From: Roseivivax isoporae LMG 25204
GTDB taxonomy: Bacteria > Pseudomonadota > Alphaproteobacteria > Rhodobacterales > Rhodobacteraceae
Length of the DNA: 64,000 nt
Direction: 5' to 3'
Assembly: GCF_000521865.1 (NCBI RefSeq)
Contig: NZ_JAME01000005.1
Span: 124,001-188,000, forward strand
Under the pieces are notes generated by a model. It made no database searches and was not told the origin of the DNA. It saw nothing but the letters and a program-made list of their open reading frames with translations. Positions 1-8,588 of the stretch are shown in pieces (within the stretch, counting starts at the first letter, position 1; each line of letters starts with the position of its first letter). Both the position numbers and the translations under genes were made by a program.

Positions 1-979
1 CGCCCATGCGCTTCTGCTCGGTCGAGAAGGCGGCATGGTCGGTCGCCACCACCTGCAGCGATCCCGCCTGGAGGCCCGCCCAGAGCGATTCCTGGTGGTC
101 CTTCGACCGGAAGGGCGGCGACATCACGCGCCGCGCGGCGTGGTCCCAGTCCTTGTTGAAGTACTCGCTCTCGTCGAGGGTCAGGAACTGCGCGAGCGGC
201 TCGCCGTAGACGCGCATGCCCTTCTGTCGCGCGCGGCGGATCGCCTCGTGCGCCTGCTCGCAGGAGACGTGCACGATGTAGAGCGGCACGCCGGCGGCAT
301 CGGCGATGGTGATCGCGCGGTTCGCGGCCTCGCCCTCGAACTCGGGCGGGCGGGAATAGGCGTGGCCCTCGGGGCCGGTGATTCCCTGCTCGAGCATCTG
401 CTGCTGCATGTCGGCGACGAGGTCGCCGTTCTCGGCATGCACCATGGGCAGCGCGCCCAGCTCCTTGCAGCGCTTGAACGAGGCGAACATCTCGTCGTCC
501 TCGATCATCAGCGCGCCCTTGTAGGCCATGAAGTGCTTGAACGAGTTGACGCCCATCTCGACGGCGTCCTTCATCTCGTCGAAGATGGTCTCGTTCCAGC
601 CCGTGATCGCGCAGTGAAAGCCGATGTCGGAACAGATCTGGTGGCCGGACTTGCGGTGCCAGTCGTTGATCGCGTTCTTGATCGACCCGTCGGCTCCCGG
701 CAGCACGAAGTCGACGAGCATCGTGGTGCCGCCGCAGGCCGCCGCCCAGGTGCCGGTCTCGAACGTCTCGGCGGCGGTGGTGCCCATGAACGGCATCTCG
801 AGATGCGTGTGGGGGTCGATGCCGCCCGGGATCACGTAGGCGCCCTCGGCGTCGATGGTCTCGTCGCCCCTGAGGTCGGGACCGATCGACTTGATCGTCT
901 CCCCCTCGATCAGCACGTCGGCCTTCCAGGTCCGGTCGGCGGTGACGATGGTGCCGTTCTTGATGACCTTGGTGGACAT
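1..979 (-). CDS. hydA: Dihydropyrimidinase (D-hydantoinase family), 3' end cut by window edge
   Basis: Hydrolyses 5,6-dihydrouracil/dihydrothymine to the N-carbamoyl beta-amino acid, the second step of reductive pyrimidine breakdown in the cytoplasm. The 326 visible residues run from the ATG at 979 to the window edge; the family is about 480 residues, so roughly the last third is missing. Binuclear metal ligands of cyclic amidohydrolases are in place: His57 and His59 (DPHTHLEMPF), the carboxylated Lys154 (FMAYKGAL), His181 (VHAEN), His237 (HVSC) and Asp314 (ATDHA). It lies downstream of the ureidopropionase gene, separated by an acyltransferase and a lipoprotein gene. An L-hydantoinase role is possible, but the preT/preA neighbours favour dihydropyrimidinase. 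Confidence 0.93.
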   Translation of the reverse strand, partial: MSTKVIKNGTIVTADRTWKADVLIEGETIKSIGPDLRGDETIDAEGAYVIPGGIDPHTHLEMPFMGTTAAETFETGTWAAACGGTTMLVDFVLPGADGSIKNAINDWHRKSGHQICSDIGFHCAITGWNETIFDEMKDAVEMGVNSFKHFMAYKGALMIEDDEMFASFKRCKELGALPMVHAENGDLVADMQQQMLEQGITGPEGHAYSRPPEFEGEAANRAITIADAAGVPLYIVHVSCEQAHEAIRRARQKGMRVYGEPLAQFLTLDESEYFNKDWDHAARRVMSPPFRSKDHQESLWAGLQAGSLQVVATDHAAFSTEQKRMG

Positions 980-1090
980 GATCAGCCTCCCCTGGTTCTG
1001 CGATATCCGGTCTCTGCCGGGCTGGGCCGCGGCGCGCGCCGTCGGTCCGGTTGAACGGTGATGCGGGGCACGGGCCGGTGTCCTCCCCCG

Positions 1091-1327
1091 CTAGGTGCCG
1101 TCGGGCACGCAGACGGGCGCGCCGTCGGCGTCGGTCACCGGTTCGGCCACGGTCGAGCCCTCGGGCACGACCGACTGACAGCCGTTCTCGTCGATCACGA
1201 GCGTCGCGCCCTCGGCATCCTCGACCAGCGTCGTGCCGCCCACCTGGCGGATGCCCGTGGGGGTGCCCGACGCCGCACAGCCCGCAAGCGCGCCGCAGGC
1301 GATCAGCAGGATCGCGGTCCGCCTCAT
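1091..1327 (-). CDS. Small lipoprotein, unknown function
   Basis: A 78-residue protein with a short positive N-terminus, a hydrophobic stretch and a lipobox ending in Cys17 (LAGC). It is therefore probably lipidated and anchored in the inner or outer membrane. The mature part is acidic, has a single later pair of Cys (CQS and PVCVPDGT), and matches no family I recognise. It starts 43 nt after the acyltransferase stop, in the same direction, so the two are probably co-transcribed and lie between the two amidohydrolase genes of the pyrimidine pathway. Confidence 0.72.
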   Translation of the reverse strand: MRRTAILLIACGALAGCAASGTPTGIRQVGGTTLVEDAEGATLVIDENGCQSVVPEGSTVAEPVTDADGAPVCVPDGT

Positions 1328-1370
1328 GGCCGTGCCTCCGTTTCGGGTGCCGGCCCGATGGCCGGCGCGG

Positions 1371-2402
1371 TCAGGCGCTGGGCTGCGTGGCCGGCGGCGG
1401 CCGGCCCGCGAACGCGCGCAGGAGCGGCCGTTCCACCAGCACGTGCGCCACGGCCCCCGCAGTGACCCCGGTCGCCACCAGCAGGGCCAGCATGAGCGCG
1501 GGCGGCACGCCCTCCTGCAGGCCGAGCTTCGCCACCACCAGCGTTGCCGCGCTCATGACCGGGACGTGCACGAGATAGATCGCGTAGGACGCGTCCCCGA
1601 GGAAGGACAGCCAGCGCGGTACCGGCGGCCGGCCCGAGGCAAGCCCCGCGACCATCAGCGCCGCGCCGATCCCGTAGAGCAGCGTCCGCGCGCCGCGATG
1701 CCATGCGAGCTCCGTCCACTGCTCGATCAGTCCCACGCCGAAGAAGAGGACCGCGCCCGCGGCGAAGAGCGCCCACGCCACCGGCACCGACAGGCGTCCC
1801 GTCGCGTGGGCCGCGACCATGCCGAAGAGGAACAGGAGGTTGTAGGGCGAGAGCAGGAAGGCCAGCGGCAGCGCCTCGATCCCGAACGGCACCGCCACGA
1901 GGCAGGCCAGCATCCAGCCGCCGAACAGCGCGACGCCCGCCCGCGCGCTCAGGATCATGGTCACGAAGACGAGGTAGAACAGCATCTCGTGCTGCAGCGT
2001 CCAGGCGACGTTCATGACCTGCGGCACCGTGCCGGGCCACAGCAGGAGCGAGCCGAGCACCGTCAGCGGGTCGCGCGCGGCCTCGGGCCCGGTTCCCGGC
2101 AGCGCGGCGTAGCTGAGAAGCAGCAGCGCCATCACGCACCAGTAGAACGGGTAGATCCGCACGATGCGCTTGCGCATGAACCGCTGCGCCCGTGCCGGCA
2201 CGCCGAAATCCCGCGCGTGCACGTACAGCATGATGAAGCCCGACAGCACGAAGAAGAACTCGACCCCGGCATAGCCCATGGACCAGCCCGCGCCCGCATC
2301 GCGCCCGCCATAGAGCTTGTCCGGCAGGAAGAACGAATTGGCATGGAAGACGGCCACCATGATGGCCGCGACTGCACGTCCGCACTGGATCCCGCCGAGC
2401 AC
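1371..2402 (-). CDS. Acyltransferase 3 family (OafA/YrhL-like) membrane protein
   Basis: A 343-residue polytopic membrane protein with about ten hydrophobic segments. The N-terminal signature of the acyltransferase-3 family is clear: IQCGRAVAAIMVAVFHAN, containing the conserved Arg and the catalytic-type His, followed by GVEFFFVLSGF. Such enzymes O-acylate (often acetylate) sugars of surface polysaccharides, using cytoplasmic acyl donors. The acceptor cannot be deduced. The gene lies between the ureidopropionase and dihydropyrimidinase genes, where it has no obvious pathway role. Length and start fit the family. Confidence 0.85.
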   Translation of the reverse strand: MLGGIQCGRAVAAIMVAVFHANSFFLPDKLYGGRDAGAGWSMGYAGVEFFFVLSGFIMLYVHARDFGVPARAQRFMRKRIVRIYPFYWCVMALLLLSYAALPGTGPEAARDPLTVLGSLLLWPGTVPQVMNVAWTLQHEMLFYLVFVTMILSARAGVALFGGWMLACLVAVPFGIEALPLAFLLSPYNLLFLFGMVAAHATGRLSVPVAWALFAAGAVLFFGVGLIEQWTELAWHRGARTLLYGIGAALMVAGLASGRPPVPRWLSFLGDASYAIYLVHVPVMSAATLVVAKLGLQEGVPPALMLALLVATGVTAGAVAHVLVERPLLRAFAGRPPPATQPSA

Positions 2403-2529
2403 CCGAGGCCTCCCCGGCCGCCCCGCGACGGCCCAAGAACATCATGCCGGATACGAGCCTAACCATGCGCTTGCGGCCCGGGAAGACGTCGCGATGCCGC
2501 AGGACCGGCGCGGAACGACGACTGCCCGA

Positions 2530-3780
2530 TCATTCGGCGATTTCCGCCGTCTCGAGCACCGCGTGGAGCAGCACGTCGGCGCCGGCCTTGGCCCAGTCGC
2601 GGGTGATCTCCTCGGCCTCGTTGTGGCTCAGGCCGTCGACGCAGGGGCACATGATCATGGCGGTCGGCGCGACCTGGTTGATCCAGCAGGCGTCGTGCCC
2701 GGCGCCCGACACGATGTCGCGGTGCGAATAGCCGAGCCGTTCGGCCGCCGCGCGCACGGCGCCCACGCAGGTCTCGTCGAAGGTCACCGGATCGAAATGG
2801 CCGACCGGCTCGATCTCGATCCCGAGGCCGAGGTCCATGGCGATGTCCGCCGCCTCCGTCTCGAGCCGCGCACGCATGGAATTGAGCTTGTCGAGGTCCG
2901 GAGAGCGGAAGTCGACGGTGAAGACCGCCTTGCCTGGGATCACGTTGCGCGAGTTGGGATAGACGTTGGCCTGCCCGACCGCGCCCACCGCGTTCGGCAG
3001 GTGGTCCATGGCGATCCGGTGCACCGCCTCGGTGACGCGCGCCATGCCGAGGCCCGCGTTCACCCGCATCTCCATCGGGGTCGACCCCGTATGTGCATCC
3101 TTGCCCGTCAGCGTGACCTGCAGCCACCAGAGACCCTGCCCGTGGGTCACGACGCCGATGTCCTTGCCTTCGGCCTCGAGGATCGGCCCCTGCTCGATGT
3201 GCAACTCGAAGAAGGCGTGCATCTTGCGCGCGCCCACGGCCTCGTCGCCGCGCCATCCGATCCGGTCGAGCTCGTCGCCGAAGCGCTTGCCGTCCGCGTC
3301 GGTGCGGTCCTCCGCCCAGTCCTGCGCGTGCACGCCGGCGAAGACGCCCGAGGCCAGCATCGCCGGGGCAAAGCGCGTGCCCTCCTCGTTCGTCCAGTTG
3401 GTCACGACGATGGGCCGCCGGGTGCGGATGCCGAGGTCGTCCAGCGTGCGCAGGATCTCGAGCCCGCCGAGCACGCCCAGCACGCCGTCGTACTTGCCGC
3501 CCGTGGGCTGGGTGTCGAGGTGGCTGCCCACGTATACCGGCAGCGCGTCGGGATCGGTCCCGGCGCGTTCGGCGAACATGTTGCCGAGGCCGTCGAGCCC
3601 CATGGTGCAGCCCGCCGCCTCGCACCAGCGGCGGAACAGCGCACGGCCCTCGGCGTCGGCATCGGTCAGGGTCTGGCGGTTGTTGCCACCCGCAACGCCC
3701 GGTCCGATCTTCGCCATCTCCATGAGGGTGTCCCAGAGCCGGTCGCCGTCGATCCTGAGGTTCTCGCCGGGTGCTGCCAT
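2530..3780 (-). CDS. Zn-dependent N-carbamoyl amidohydrolase (beta-ureidopropionase type)
   Basis: Expected to hydrolyse N-carbamoyl-beta-alanine or N-carbamoyl-beta-aminoisobutyrate to the beta-amino acid, ammonia and CO2, the third step of pyrimidine reduction. The 416-residue protein belongs to the M20/hydantoinase-carbamoylase (HyuC/AllC) family. It shows the metal-site motif GSHLDTQPTGGKYDG, then NEEGTRFAP, and HIEQGPILE. The ATG at 3780 is preferred over an upstream in-frame ATG because AAGGA lies 7 nt before it and the family N-terminus starts here. It is divergent from the RutR-like regulator, with an operator candidate between them. Allantoate amidohydrolase is the main alternative; the PreTA/HydA context argues against it. 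Confidence 0.9.
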   Translation of the reverse strand: MAAPGENLRIDGDRLWDTLMEMAKIGPGVAGGNNRQTLTDADAEGRALFRRWCEAAGCTMGLDGLGNMFAERAGTDPDALPVYVGSHLDTQPTGGKYDGVLGVLGGLEILRTLDDLGIRTRRPIVVTNWTNEEGTRFAPAMLASGVFAGVHAQDWAEDRTDADGKRFGDELDRIGWRGDEAVGARKMHAFFELHIEQGPILEAEGKDIGVVTHGQGLWWLQVTLTGKDAHTGSTPMEMRVNAGLGMARVTEAVHRIAMDHLPNAVGAVGQANVYPNSRNVIPGKAVFTVDFRSPDLDKLNSMRARLETEAADIAMDLGLGIEIEPVGHFDPVTFDETCVGAVRAAAERLGYSHRDIVSGAGHDACWINQVAPTAMIMCPCVDGLSHNEAEEITRDWAKAGADVLLHAVLETAEIAE

Positions 3781-3891
3781 CTCGCGTCCTTCTGCCCAGT
3801 CTTCTGCCCGGTTGCACGGCGAGGGCCTGCGCGGCCCGCCCCGGTTCCGGACGCGCGGCACGACGGAGCTTGACCGCGGCCACGAGGGTTT

Positions 3892-3907
3892 TTTACCATT
3901 TGGTAAA
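3892..3907. promoter_or_regulatory. Predicted RutR-type operator, perfect palindrome
   Basis: TTTACCATTTGGTAAA is a perfect 7+2+7 inverted repeat in the 239-nt gap between the ureidopropionase gene (start 3780) and the TetR regulator (start 4020). The E. coli RutR consensus, as I remember it, is TTGACCANNTGGTCAA, so this site matches in everything but one position per arm. It is placed to control both divergent genes. A related imperfect site precedes preT at 7750. Confidence 0.75.
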
Positions 3908-4019
3908 GGCACGATTGCAACCGGCCGTGCCTCTGTCAAGCTGCCCGGGGGGCCCTGCTCGGCGCCGATGCCCAAACGGTTCGCACCGTGCACAATGCGT
4001 CATCAGGACGGAGTCGCCA

Positions 4020-4655
4020 ATGGCCGAAGACGCCGCGCCCGCTGCCAGCACGCCCCGGCCGCGCAGCCGCATCCAGACGCGCAACCGCCGGCGGATCCTC
4101 GAGGCGGCGCTCGACGTGTTCTCGGCGCACGGCTTCCGTGGCGCGACGCTGGACCAGATCGCCGACGGCGCCGGGATGTCGAAGCCGAACGTGCTCTATT
4201 ACTTCGACGGCAAGGAGGCGATCCACGTCACGCTCCTGAACGCGCTGATGGCGGAATGGCTGGCTCCGCTCGAGGCGCTCGAGGAGGCCGAGGACCCGGT
4301 CGAGGCGCTGATGGGCTACGTCATGACGAAGCTCGAGATGAGCCGCCGCCTGCCGCGCGAGAGCCGGCTCTTCGCCAACGAGATCCTGCAGGGCGCGCCG
4401 CGCATGGGGCCGCATCTGGAACGCGGGCTGAAGCCGCTCTTCGACGCGAAATGCGCGCTGATCCGCCGCTGGGCCGCCGAGGGCCGCATCGCCCCGGTCG
4501 ATCCCGGCCATTTCCTGTTCACCGTCTGGGCGGTGACCCAGCACTACGCGGATTTCGAGGCGCAGGTCGCCGTCCTGATGCCCGACGGAAAGGCGGCCTG
4601 GTCGGGGGCGCGCCGGCACGTGGACGGCATGTTCCGCGGGATGCTCCTGCCCTGA
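4020..4655 (+). CDS. TetR-family regulator, RutR-like
   Basis: A 211-residue one-component repressor/activator. The N-terminal helix-turn-helix spans about residues 21-68 (ILEAALDVFSAHGFRGATLD then MSKPNVLYYFDGKEAI), and the C-terminal region resembles the YcdC/RutR ligand domain. RutR of E. coli senses uracil/thymine and controls pyrimidine use; here the regulator sits between the ureidopropionase and PreTA operons, which supports the same role. The ATG at 4020 has a GGACGGAG ribosome-binding site and removes an 83-residue low-quality extension. Ligand identity is inferred from context, not seen. Confidence 0.86.
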   Translation: MAEDAAPAASTPRPRSRIQTRNRRRILEAALDVFSAHGFRGATLDQIADGAGMSKPNVLYYFDGKEAIHVTLLNALMAEWLAPLEALEEAEDPVEALMGYVMTKLEMSRRLPRESRLFANEILQGAPRMGPHLERGLKPLFDAKCALIRRWAAEGRIAPVDPGHFLFTVWAVTQHYADFEAQVAVLMPDGKAAWSGARRHVDGMFRGMLLP

Positions 4656-4785
4656 CGGTCCCGCGGGGTCGGAAAATCCTCGCCGACCGGGGCCGCGGTG
4701 CTCTACCATGGCGGAACCCGGCCACGCGGCCGCTCGTTTTCCGGGTGACCAGACGGTCGGAACCCCTGAACCAGGAGGCACGACG

Positions 4786-4968
4786 ATGGACGCCATGCAG
4801 ATCTCCGAATATGCCCGCGCCCTCTACCGGCGGCAGGGCCCCGCCGCCGCGGCCGAGGCCGCGCGCCGGGCCCGCGACAGCGAGGCCAAGGGCCAGCAGC
4901 AGGAAGCGGCCGAGTGGCAGACGATCCGCGACCTGATCCACGACATGCGCGGACCCCGTCAGGGCTGA
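4786..4968 (+). CDS. Small 60-residue protein, unknown function
   Basis: Starts at ATG 4786 behind a near-perfect AGGAGG at 4773-4778; the longer in-frame ORF from 4708 has no such site. The protein is short, charged and Ala/Arg/Gln-rich, probably all helical (YARALYRRQGPAAAAEAARR), with no signal peptide or membrane segment. It follows the RutR-like gene in the same direction after 130 nt and is convergent with preA. I do not recognise the family. Confidence 0.65.
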   Translation: MDAMQISEYARALYRRQGPAAAAEAARRARDSEAKGQQQEAAEWQTIRDLIHDMRGPRQG

Positions 4969-4979
4969 GCCGCGCGCAG

Positions 4980-5004
4980 GGGCAGCCGGTGGTCCCGGCT
5001 GCCC
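4980..5004. terminator. GC-rich hairpin between convergent genes
   Basis: A 10-bp perfect stem (GGGCAGCCGG / CCGGCTGCCC) with a 5-nt loop lies between the small protein gene (ends 4968) and preA (ends 5011). There is no T-run on either side, so it may be a bidirectional stop or just an mRNA 3'-end stabiliser. Confidence 0.45.
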
Positions 5005-5010
5005 GGGCGG

Positions 5011-6318
5011 TCACTCCGCGGCGCGGAGAGCCCCGGGATTGTTCGGATGCGTGGTCCAGTCCGCATGCGCGGGCTCGACCGTGCGGCCGGTCCGCGGGTC
5101 GACGCTGCCGGCCTCCATCTCGACCATCGAGATGCAGTTCTCGACCGGGCAGACATTGACGCAGAGGTTGCAGGCCACGCATTCCGCGTCGATCACCTCG
5201 AACACCCGGCCGGGCTTCATCGCGATCGCCTGGTGCGAGGTGTCCTCGCACGCGGCATAGCAGCGCCCGCACTGGATGCAGGCCTCCTGGTCGATGCGGG
5301 CCTTCGTCACGTAGTTGAGGTTGAGGTGCTTCCAGTCGGTGACGTTCGGCACCGCGCGTCCGACCACGTCGGCGACCGAGGCGTGCCCCTTGTCGTCCAT
5401 CCACGCCGACAGGCCGCGGGCCATCTCCTCCACGATGCGGAAACCGTAGGTCATGGCCGCGGTGCAGACCTGCACGTTGCCGGCGCCGAGGACGAGGAAC
5501 TCCGCCGCGTCGCGCCACGTGGTGACGCCGCCGATCCCCGAGATGGGCATGCCGCGCGTCTCGGGATCGCGGGCGATCTCGGATACCATGGACAGCGCGA
5601 TGGGCTTGACCGCGGGACCGCAATAGCCGCCGTGCGAGCCCTTGCCGTCGATGGTGGGTTCGGGCGCCATCGTGTCGAGATTCACGGACGTGATCGAGTT
5701 GATCGTGTTGATGAGCGACACCGCGTCCGCCCCGCCGTTGCGCGCCGCGGTCGCGGGCTTGCGGATGTCGGTGATGTTCGGCGTCAGCTTCACGATCACC
5801 GGCCGGTCGTAATACTTCTTGCACCAGCGGGTGACCATCTCGATGTATTCGGGCACCTGCCCGACGGCCGATCCCATGCCGCGCTCGCTCATCCCATGCG
5901 GGCAGCCGAAGTTCAGCTCGATCCCGTCGGCGTTCGTCTCTGCGACGCGCGGCAGGATCGCCTTCCACGCCTCCTCCTCGCAGGGAACCATGATCGAGGC
6001 GATCAGCGCGCGGTCGGGATAGTCGGCCTTGACCCGCGCCATCTCCTCGAGGTTGGTCTCGAGCGGCCGGTCGGTGATCAGCTCGATGTTGTTGAGCCCG
6101 AGAAGGCGCCGGTCCGCGCCCCAGATCGCGCCGTAGCGCGGGCCGTTCACGTTCACGACCGGCGGGCCCTCGGCGCCGAGCGTCTTCCACACGACGCCGC
6201 CCCAGCCGGCCTCGAAGGCGCGGCGCACGTTGTATTCCTTGTCCGTCGGCGGCGCCGAGGCCAGCCAGAACGGGTTCGGGCTGGTGATGCCCGCGAAGGT
6301 CGTCTCGAGATTGGCCAT
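5011..6318 (-). CDS. preA: NAD-dependent dihydropyrimidine dehydrogenase subunit PreA
   Basis: Catalytic subunit of the PreTA complex, reducing uracil/thymine to the dihydro form with electrons from NADH passed through PreT. The 435 residues comprise an N-terminal FMN-binding TIM barrel of the dihydroorotate-dehydrogenase type (ITSPNPFWLASAPPTDK; NFGCPHGMSERGMG with the catalytic Cys) and a C-terminal 2x[4Fe-4S] ferredoxin domain. The cluster cysteines are at 347/350/353/357 and 380/383/386/390. It lies 48 nt downstream of preT in the same direction, so the two form an operon. Length is normal for the family. Confidence 0.95.
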   Translation of the reverse strand: MANLETTFAGITSPNPFWLASAPPTDKEYNVRRAFEAGWGGVVWKTLGAEGPPVVNVNGPRYGAIWGADRRLLGLNNIELITDRPLETNLEEMARVKADYPDRALIASIMVPCEEEAWKAILPRVAETNADGIELNFGCPHGMSERGMGSAVGQVPEYIEMVTRWCKKYYDRPVIVKLTPNITDIRKPATAARNGGADAVSLINTINSITSVNLDTMAPEPTIDGKGSHGGYCGPAVKPIALSMVSEIARDPETRGMPISGIGGVTTWRDAAEFLVLGAGNVQVCTAAMTYGFRIVEEMARGLSAWMDDKGHASVADVVGRAVPNVTDWKHLNLNYVTKARIDQEACIQCGRCYAACEDTSHQAIAMKPGRVFEVIDAECVACNLCVNVCPVENCISMVEMEAGSVDPRTGRTVEPAHADWTTHPNNPGALRAAE

Positions 6319-6366
6319 TCCGCTCGTCTCCCTGTCCTGCCTGGCGCACCGGGCGCCGGACGTTGA

Positions 6367-7701
6367 TCAGCCCGCCGCGCCGGTAAGCGCGGCGTGGATG
6401 TCCTCGGCCGCGTCGCGACCCTCGGCCACGGCGACCACGGTCAGGTCCTGACCCGCCGTGCAGTCGCCGCCCGCCCAGACCTTCGCCATCGAGGTGCGCC
6501 CGGCGCCGGTCACGCGGACCTTGCGGCCGTCCATCTCGAGCCCGTCCGGCGCGACGATGGCCTGGCCTATGGCGCGGAACACCTGGTCGGCGCGCAGCCG
6601 CAGCGTGCGGCCGGTGCCGACGAGGCCGGCCTCCCCCTCCTCGGTGTATTCGAGCTCGATCTCGGTCGCGGCGCCGTTGCCGTGAACCGCCACGGGCATG
6701 ACGTTGCAGAGGATTCGCACGCCCTTCGTCGCGGCGAGGTCCTGCTCGTAGCGCGACGCGCCCATGCGGTCGCGGCCCCGGCGATAGGCGATGGTCACCG
6801 TCTCGGCACCGAGAAGCCGCGCCTGCACCGCCGCGTCGATGGCGGTCATGCCGCCGCCGATCACCACCACGTCGCGCCCCACCGGCAGCGTCGTCAGGTC
6901 CTCGGCCTGCCGCAGCTCGGCGATGAAGGACACCGCGTCCGCCACGCCCTCGCGCTCGGCCCCGTCGACGTCGAGCGGGTTCGTTCCGCCGAGGCCCACG
7001 CCCAGGAACACCGCGTCGAACTCCGCCGCGAGCGTCCCGAGGTCCAGGTCGCGGCCGAGTGCGCGGCCGGTCTCGATCGTGATGCCGCCGATGCCGCACA
7101 GCCACTCGACCTCGCGCGCGGCAAAGCCGTCGACCGACTTGTAGGCGGCGATGCCGAACTCGTTGAGCCCGCCCGCCTTGGGCCGCGCCTCGTAGACCGT
7201 CACGTCGTGGCCGTGCATGGCGAGCCGGTGGGCGCAGGCCAGACCTGCCGGCCCCGCCCCGACAACCGCCACCCGCCGGCCCGTCGCGGCCGCGCGTAGA
7301 TAGGGATGGCCCTGCCGCGCCATCAGCGCGTCGGTGGCGTGCCGCTGCAGCAGGCCGATCTCGACCGGCTTGCCCTCGGCGGCCTCGCGCACGCAGGCGC
7401 CCTCGCACAGATCCTCTGTCGGGCAGACCCGCGCGCACATGCCGCCCAGGATGTTGCTGTCGAAGATGGTGCGCCCCGCCGCCTCGGGCTGGCCGGTGGC
7501 GATCTGCCGGATGAAGAGCGGGATGTCGATGCCGGTGGGGCACGCGGTCACGCAGGGCGCGTCGTAGCAGAAGTAGCAGCGGTCCGCGGCCACCTGCGCC
7601 TCGTGCGCGTCGAGCGGCGCGTGGAGGTCGACGAAGTTCGCCGCGATCTCGCGGGCACTCAGGCGTCCCGCGGCGATGCCGGGCGTCAACGGATCGGTCA
7701 T
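6367..7701 (-). CDS. preT: NAD(P)-dependent oxidoreductase subunit PreT
   Basis: Electron-input subunit of dihydropyrimidine dehydrogenase; it oxidises NADH and passes electrons to PreA. The 444-residue protein resembles the small subunit of glutamate synthase. N-terminal Fe-S cysteines are at 42/45/50/54 and 89/93/99/103. A FAD-binding VVGAGPAGL lies near residue 146, and a second Rossmann motif VVVIGGGMTAIDAA binds NAD. The ATG at 7701 follows GGGAGGG and is chosen over an upstream ATG at 7857, which would swallow the operator. First gene of the preTA operon, with a RutR-type operator candidate 49-64 nt upstream. Confidence 0.93.
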   Translation of the reverse strand: MTDPLTPGIAAGRLSAREIAANFVDLHAPLDAHEAQVAADRCYFCYDAPCVTACPTGIDIPLFIRQIATGQPEAAGRTIFDSNILGGMCARVCPTEDLCEGACVREAAEGKPVEIGLLQRHATDALMARQGHPYLRAAATGRRVAVVGAGPAGLACAHRLAMHGHDVTVYEARPKAGGLNEFGIAAYKSVDGFAAREVEWLCGIGGITIETGRALGRDLDLGTLAAEFDAVFLGVGLGGTNPLDVDGAEREGVADAVSFIAELRQAEDLTTLPVGRDVVVIGGGMTAIDAAVQARLLGAETVTIAYRRGRDRMGASRYEQDLAATKGVRILCNVMPVAVHGNGAATEIELEYTEEGEAGLVGTGRTLRLRADQVFRAIGQAIVAPDGLEMDGRKVRVTGAGRTSMAKVWAGGDCTAGQDLTVVAVAEGRDAAEDIHAALTGAAG

Positions 7702-8017
7702 CCATCCCTCCCTGGGTTCTGTCGAGGCCAGAGTGGCACGGAAGAAAATTTTATCAAACGGTAAATTTTGTGCACGATGCGAACGCGGCAAAGGCCCCCG
7801 AGACCAGCTCCGCGGCCGGGCCGGCAGCATGTTGCGCCCGGCCCACCGCTTTTCCACAACTTACTGCGGCCGTCACGAAAATATCGCTTTACACCGCAGC
7901 GCAGGCCCATGCACCATATGTGGTATGGGCGTCGCGGAACCGCGCCGACCCTAGAGCAGGCACCAAGCGCTTGGGGGCGCTGCCAGCCCCCAGCGCGACA
8001 ACAGCAGAGGTGGCGCC
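7702..8017. other. Intergenic region between preT and the YbjN gene (316 nt)
   Basis: Divergent control region. It holds the second RutR-type operator candidate (7750-7765), which is unusually AT-rich for this genome, and must contain the preT promoter and the promoter of the YbjN-like gene. I see no further ORF or clear hairpin. Confidence 0.6.
7750..7765. promoter_or_regulatory. Predicted RutR-type operator upstream of preT
   Basis: TTTATCAAACGGTAAA is an imperfect 7+2+7 repeat. It shares TTTA(C/T)C and GGTAAA with the perfect site at 3892-3907 and has the same spacing. It starts 49 nt upstream of the preT ATG, inside an AT-rich stretch, as expected for an operator overlapping the promoter. 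Confidence 0.65.
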
Positions 8018-8518
8018 ATGGCATTGTCCGAACACTTCTTCACGGAGGACATTCATCCCATCGACATCGTCGAGCATCTCGCCTCGCACAACGAATGGGA
8101 TTTCGACCGGATCGGCGACGACCAGATCGCGATGGCGGTCGAGGGCCAGTGGCGCACCTACTCCATCACCCTCGCCTGGTCGGGCTACGACGAGACGCTG
8201 CGGCTGATCTGCACCTTCGAGATGGATCCGCCCGCGGAGAAGCTGCCGGCGCTCTACGAGGGGCTGAACCTCGTGAACGACCAGTGCTGGGCCGGCGCGT
8301 TCTCGTTCTGGATCGAGCAGAAGCTGATGGTCTACCGCTACGGGCTGGTGCTTGCCGGCGGCCAGGTGGCGAGCGCCGACCAGATCGACACGATGATCAC
8401 CGCGGCCGTGTTGTCGGCCGAACGCTACTATCCGGCGTTCCAGCTCATGGCCCTGTCGGAGAAGACCCCGACCGAGGCGCTGCAGATCGCCATTGCGGAA
8501 GCCTACGGGCACGCGTAA
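8018..8518 (+). CDS. YbjN domain-containing protein
   Basis: A 166-residue soluble acidic protein with the YbjN fold, which is similar to type III secretion chaperones: a DIVEHLASHNEWDFDR start, a YSITLAWSGYDETLRLICTF beta-sheet segment and NDQCWAGAFSFW. The biochemical role of YbjN proteins is unsettled; stress-response and chaperone-like functions have been proposed. It stands alone upstream of proC with a 70-nt gap. Confidence 0.8.
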   Translation: MALSEHFFTEDIHPIDIVEHLASHNEWDFDRIGDDQIAMAVEGQWRTYSITLAWSGYDETLRLICTFEMDPPAEKLPALYEGLNLVNDQCWAGAFSFWIEQKLMVYRYGLVLAGGQVASADQIDTMITAAVLSAERYYPAFQLMALSEKTPTEALQIAIAEAYGHA

Positions 8519-8588
8519 CTCTCGCGCCCGGCACGGAAAGGGGCGGCGCGTCCGCGCGGCCGCCCCGTCAGCGCACGGGAGACACGCG

